Shown piece after piece: positions 5,095 through 5,191 of a stretch of DNA of 5,191 bases (its first letter is position 1; the number at the start of each line of letters is the position of its first letter). The stretch is taken from contig CAMWPF010000132.1 of NCBI GenBank assembly GCA_947176045.1, positions 1-5,191 of the forward strand, in the 5' to 3' direction. A program made the translations under genes and the position numbers. Below the pieces are notes generated by a model. The model saw nothing but the letters and a program-made list of their open reading frames with translations. It did not search any database and was not told where the DNA came from. Origin of the DNA: an uncultured Treponema sp. GTDB taxonomy: Bacteria; Spirochaetota; Spirochaetia; Treponematales; Treponemataceae.

Positions 5095-5114
5095 GTACAA
5101 CGAAAGATATACGT

Positions 5115-5142
5115 ATTGTAGCAAAACGCGATGCAAATACAA
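5115..5142 (-). promoter_or_regulatory. Likely promoter for the AlbA_2/toxin/antitoxin transcript
   Basis: TACAAT (5120-5115) is a good -10 box. TTGTAT (5142-5137), 16 bases upstream, is a weak -35. Transcription would start near 5108, about 28 bases before ATG 5080. After loss of the toxin's own upstream region this is the only promoter visible for the antitoxin. The -35 lies in one arm of the large inverted repeat at 5123-5176. Confidence 0.5.
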
Positions 5143-5176
5143 CGAAAAAAAATACGTCGCATTTGCGTCGCGTTTT
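5123..5176. repeat. 22-bp-arm imperfect inverted repeat (operator, cruciform or bidirectional terminator)
   Basis: The left arm (5123-5144, core CGCGATGCAAATACAACG) and right arm (5155-5176, core CGTCGCATTTGCGTCGCG) are inverted copies differing at three transition positions, around a 10-base A-rich loop. On the plus strand six T follow the stem; on the minus strand four T. It could therefore end an upstream minus-strand gene lying outside the window, or serve as a regulator site since it covers the -35 region. Confidence 0.6.
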
Positions 5177-5191
5177 TTCTGCACATACTTT

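Noticed and set aside
5123..5176. CRISPR or tandem repeat array at the right end
   Set aside because: Only one inverted pair and one short direct pair are present; there is no regular spacer-repeat pattern.

Overview
The window looks like part of a surface-polysaccharide locus from a moderately AT-rich bacterium. The gene families and accessory content suggest a spirochaete of the Treponema type or a low-GC Firmicute. Good Shine-Dalgarno sites and sigma70-like promoters (one TTGACA-17-TAAAAT) argue against Bacteroidetes. The genus is an inference and could not be checked.

Left and centre (1-4117). Three plus-strand genes belong together. They are a DegT/DnrJ/EryC1 aminotransferase cut by the left edge, a small monotopic phosphoglycosyl (undecaprenyl-phosphate sugar) transferase, and a soluble FlaA1/CapD/LegB-like NDP-sugar 4,6-dehydratase. 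The dehydratase makes a 4-keto-6-deoxy sugar, the aminotransferase aminates C4, and the phosphoglycosyl transferase loads a sugar-phosphate on the membrane lipid carrier. This resembles the Campylobacter PglF/PglE/PglC trio. The set is interrupted by an opposite-strand AAA_14/DUF4143 ATPase with its own strong promoter, which looks like a later insertion. A hairpin plus T-run lies between the aminotransferase and the transferase and abuts the transferase ribosome binding site.

Right of the dehydratase (4118-4500) there is no intact gene. The stretch holds a long imperfect hairpin with a 16-bp palindrome, a GC-rich remnant (about 60% GC) encoding what looks like the last ~35 residues of an NAD-dependent sugar epimerase, a good plus-strand terminator, and a second hairpin that probably ends the minus-strand genes.

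Right end (4501-5191), minus strand. A decayed mosaic carries a promoter inside a large inverted repeat, a frameshifted and truncated N-terminus of an AlbA_2 (Schlafen/AAA_4-type) protein, and then, fused out of frame, the C-terminal part of a RelE/HigB-like toxin. An apparently intact XRE antitoxin overlaps the toxin by 4 bases. It reads as a toxin-antitoxin module whose toxin lost its N-terminus to recombination. I saw no CRISPR array, tRNA, rRNA or transposase. I do not claim a wholly new system. The strongest leads are the AlbA_2/toxin chimera, the Asn at the usual nucleophile position of the phosphoglycosyl transferase, and the terminator touching its ribosome binding site.
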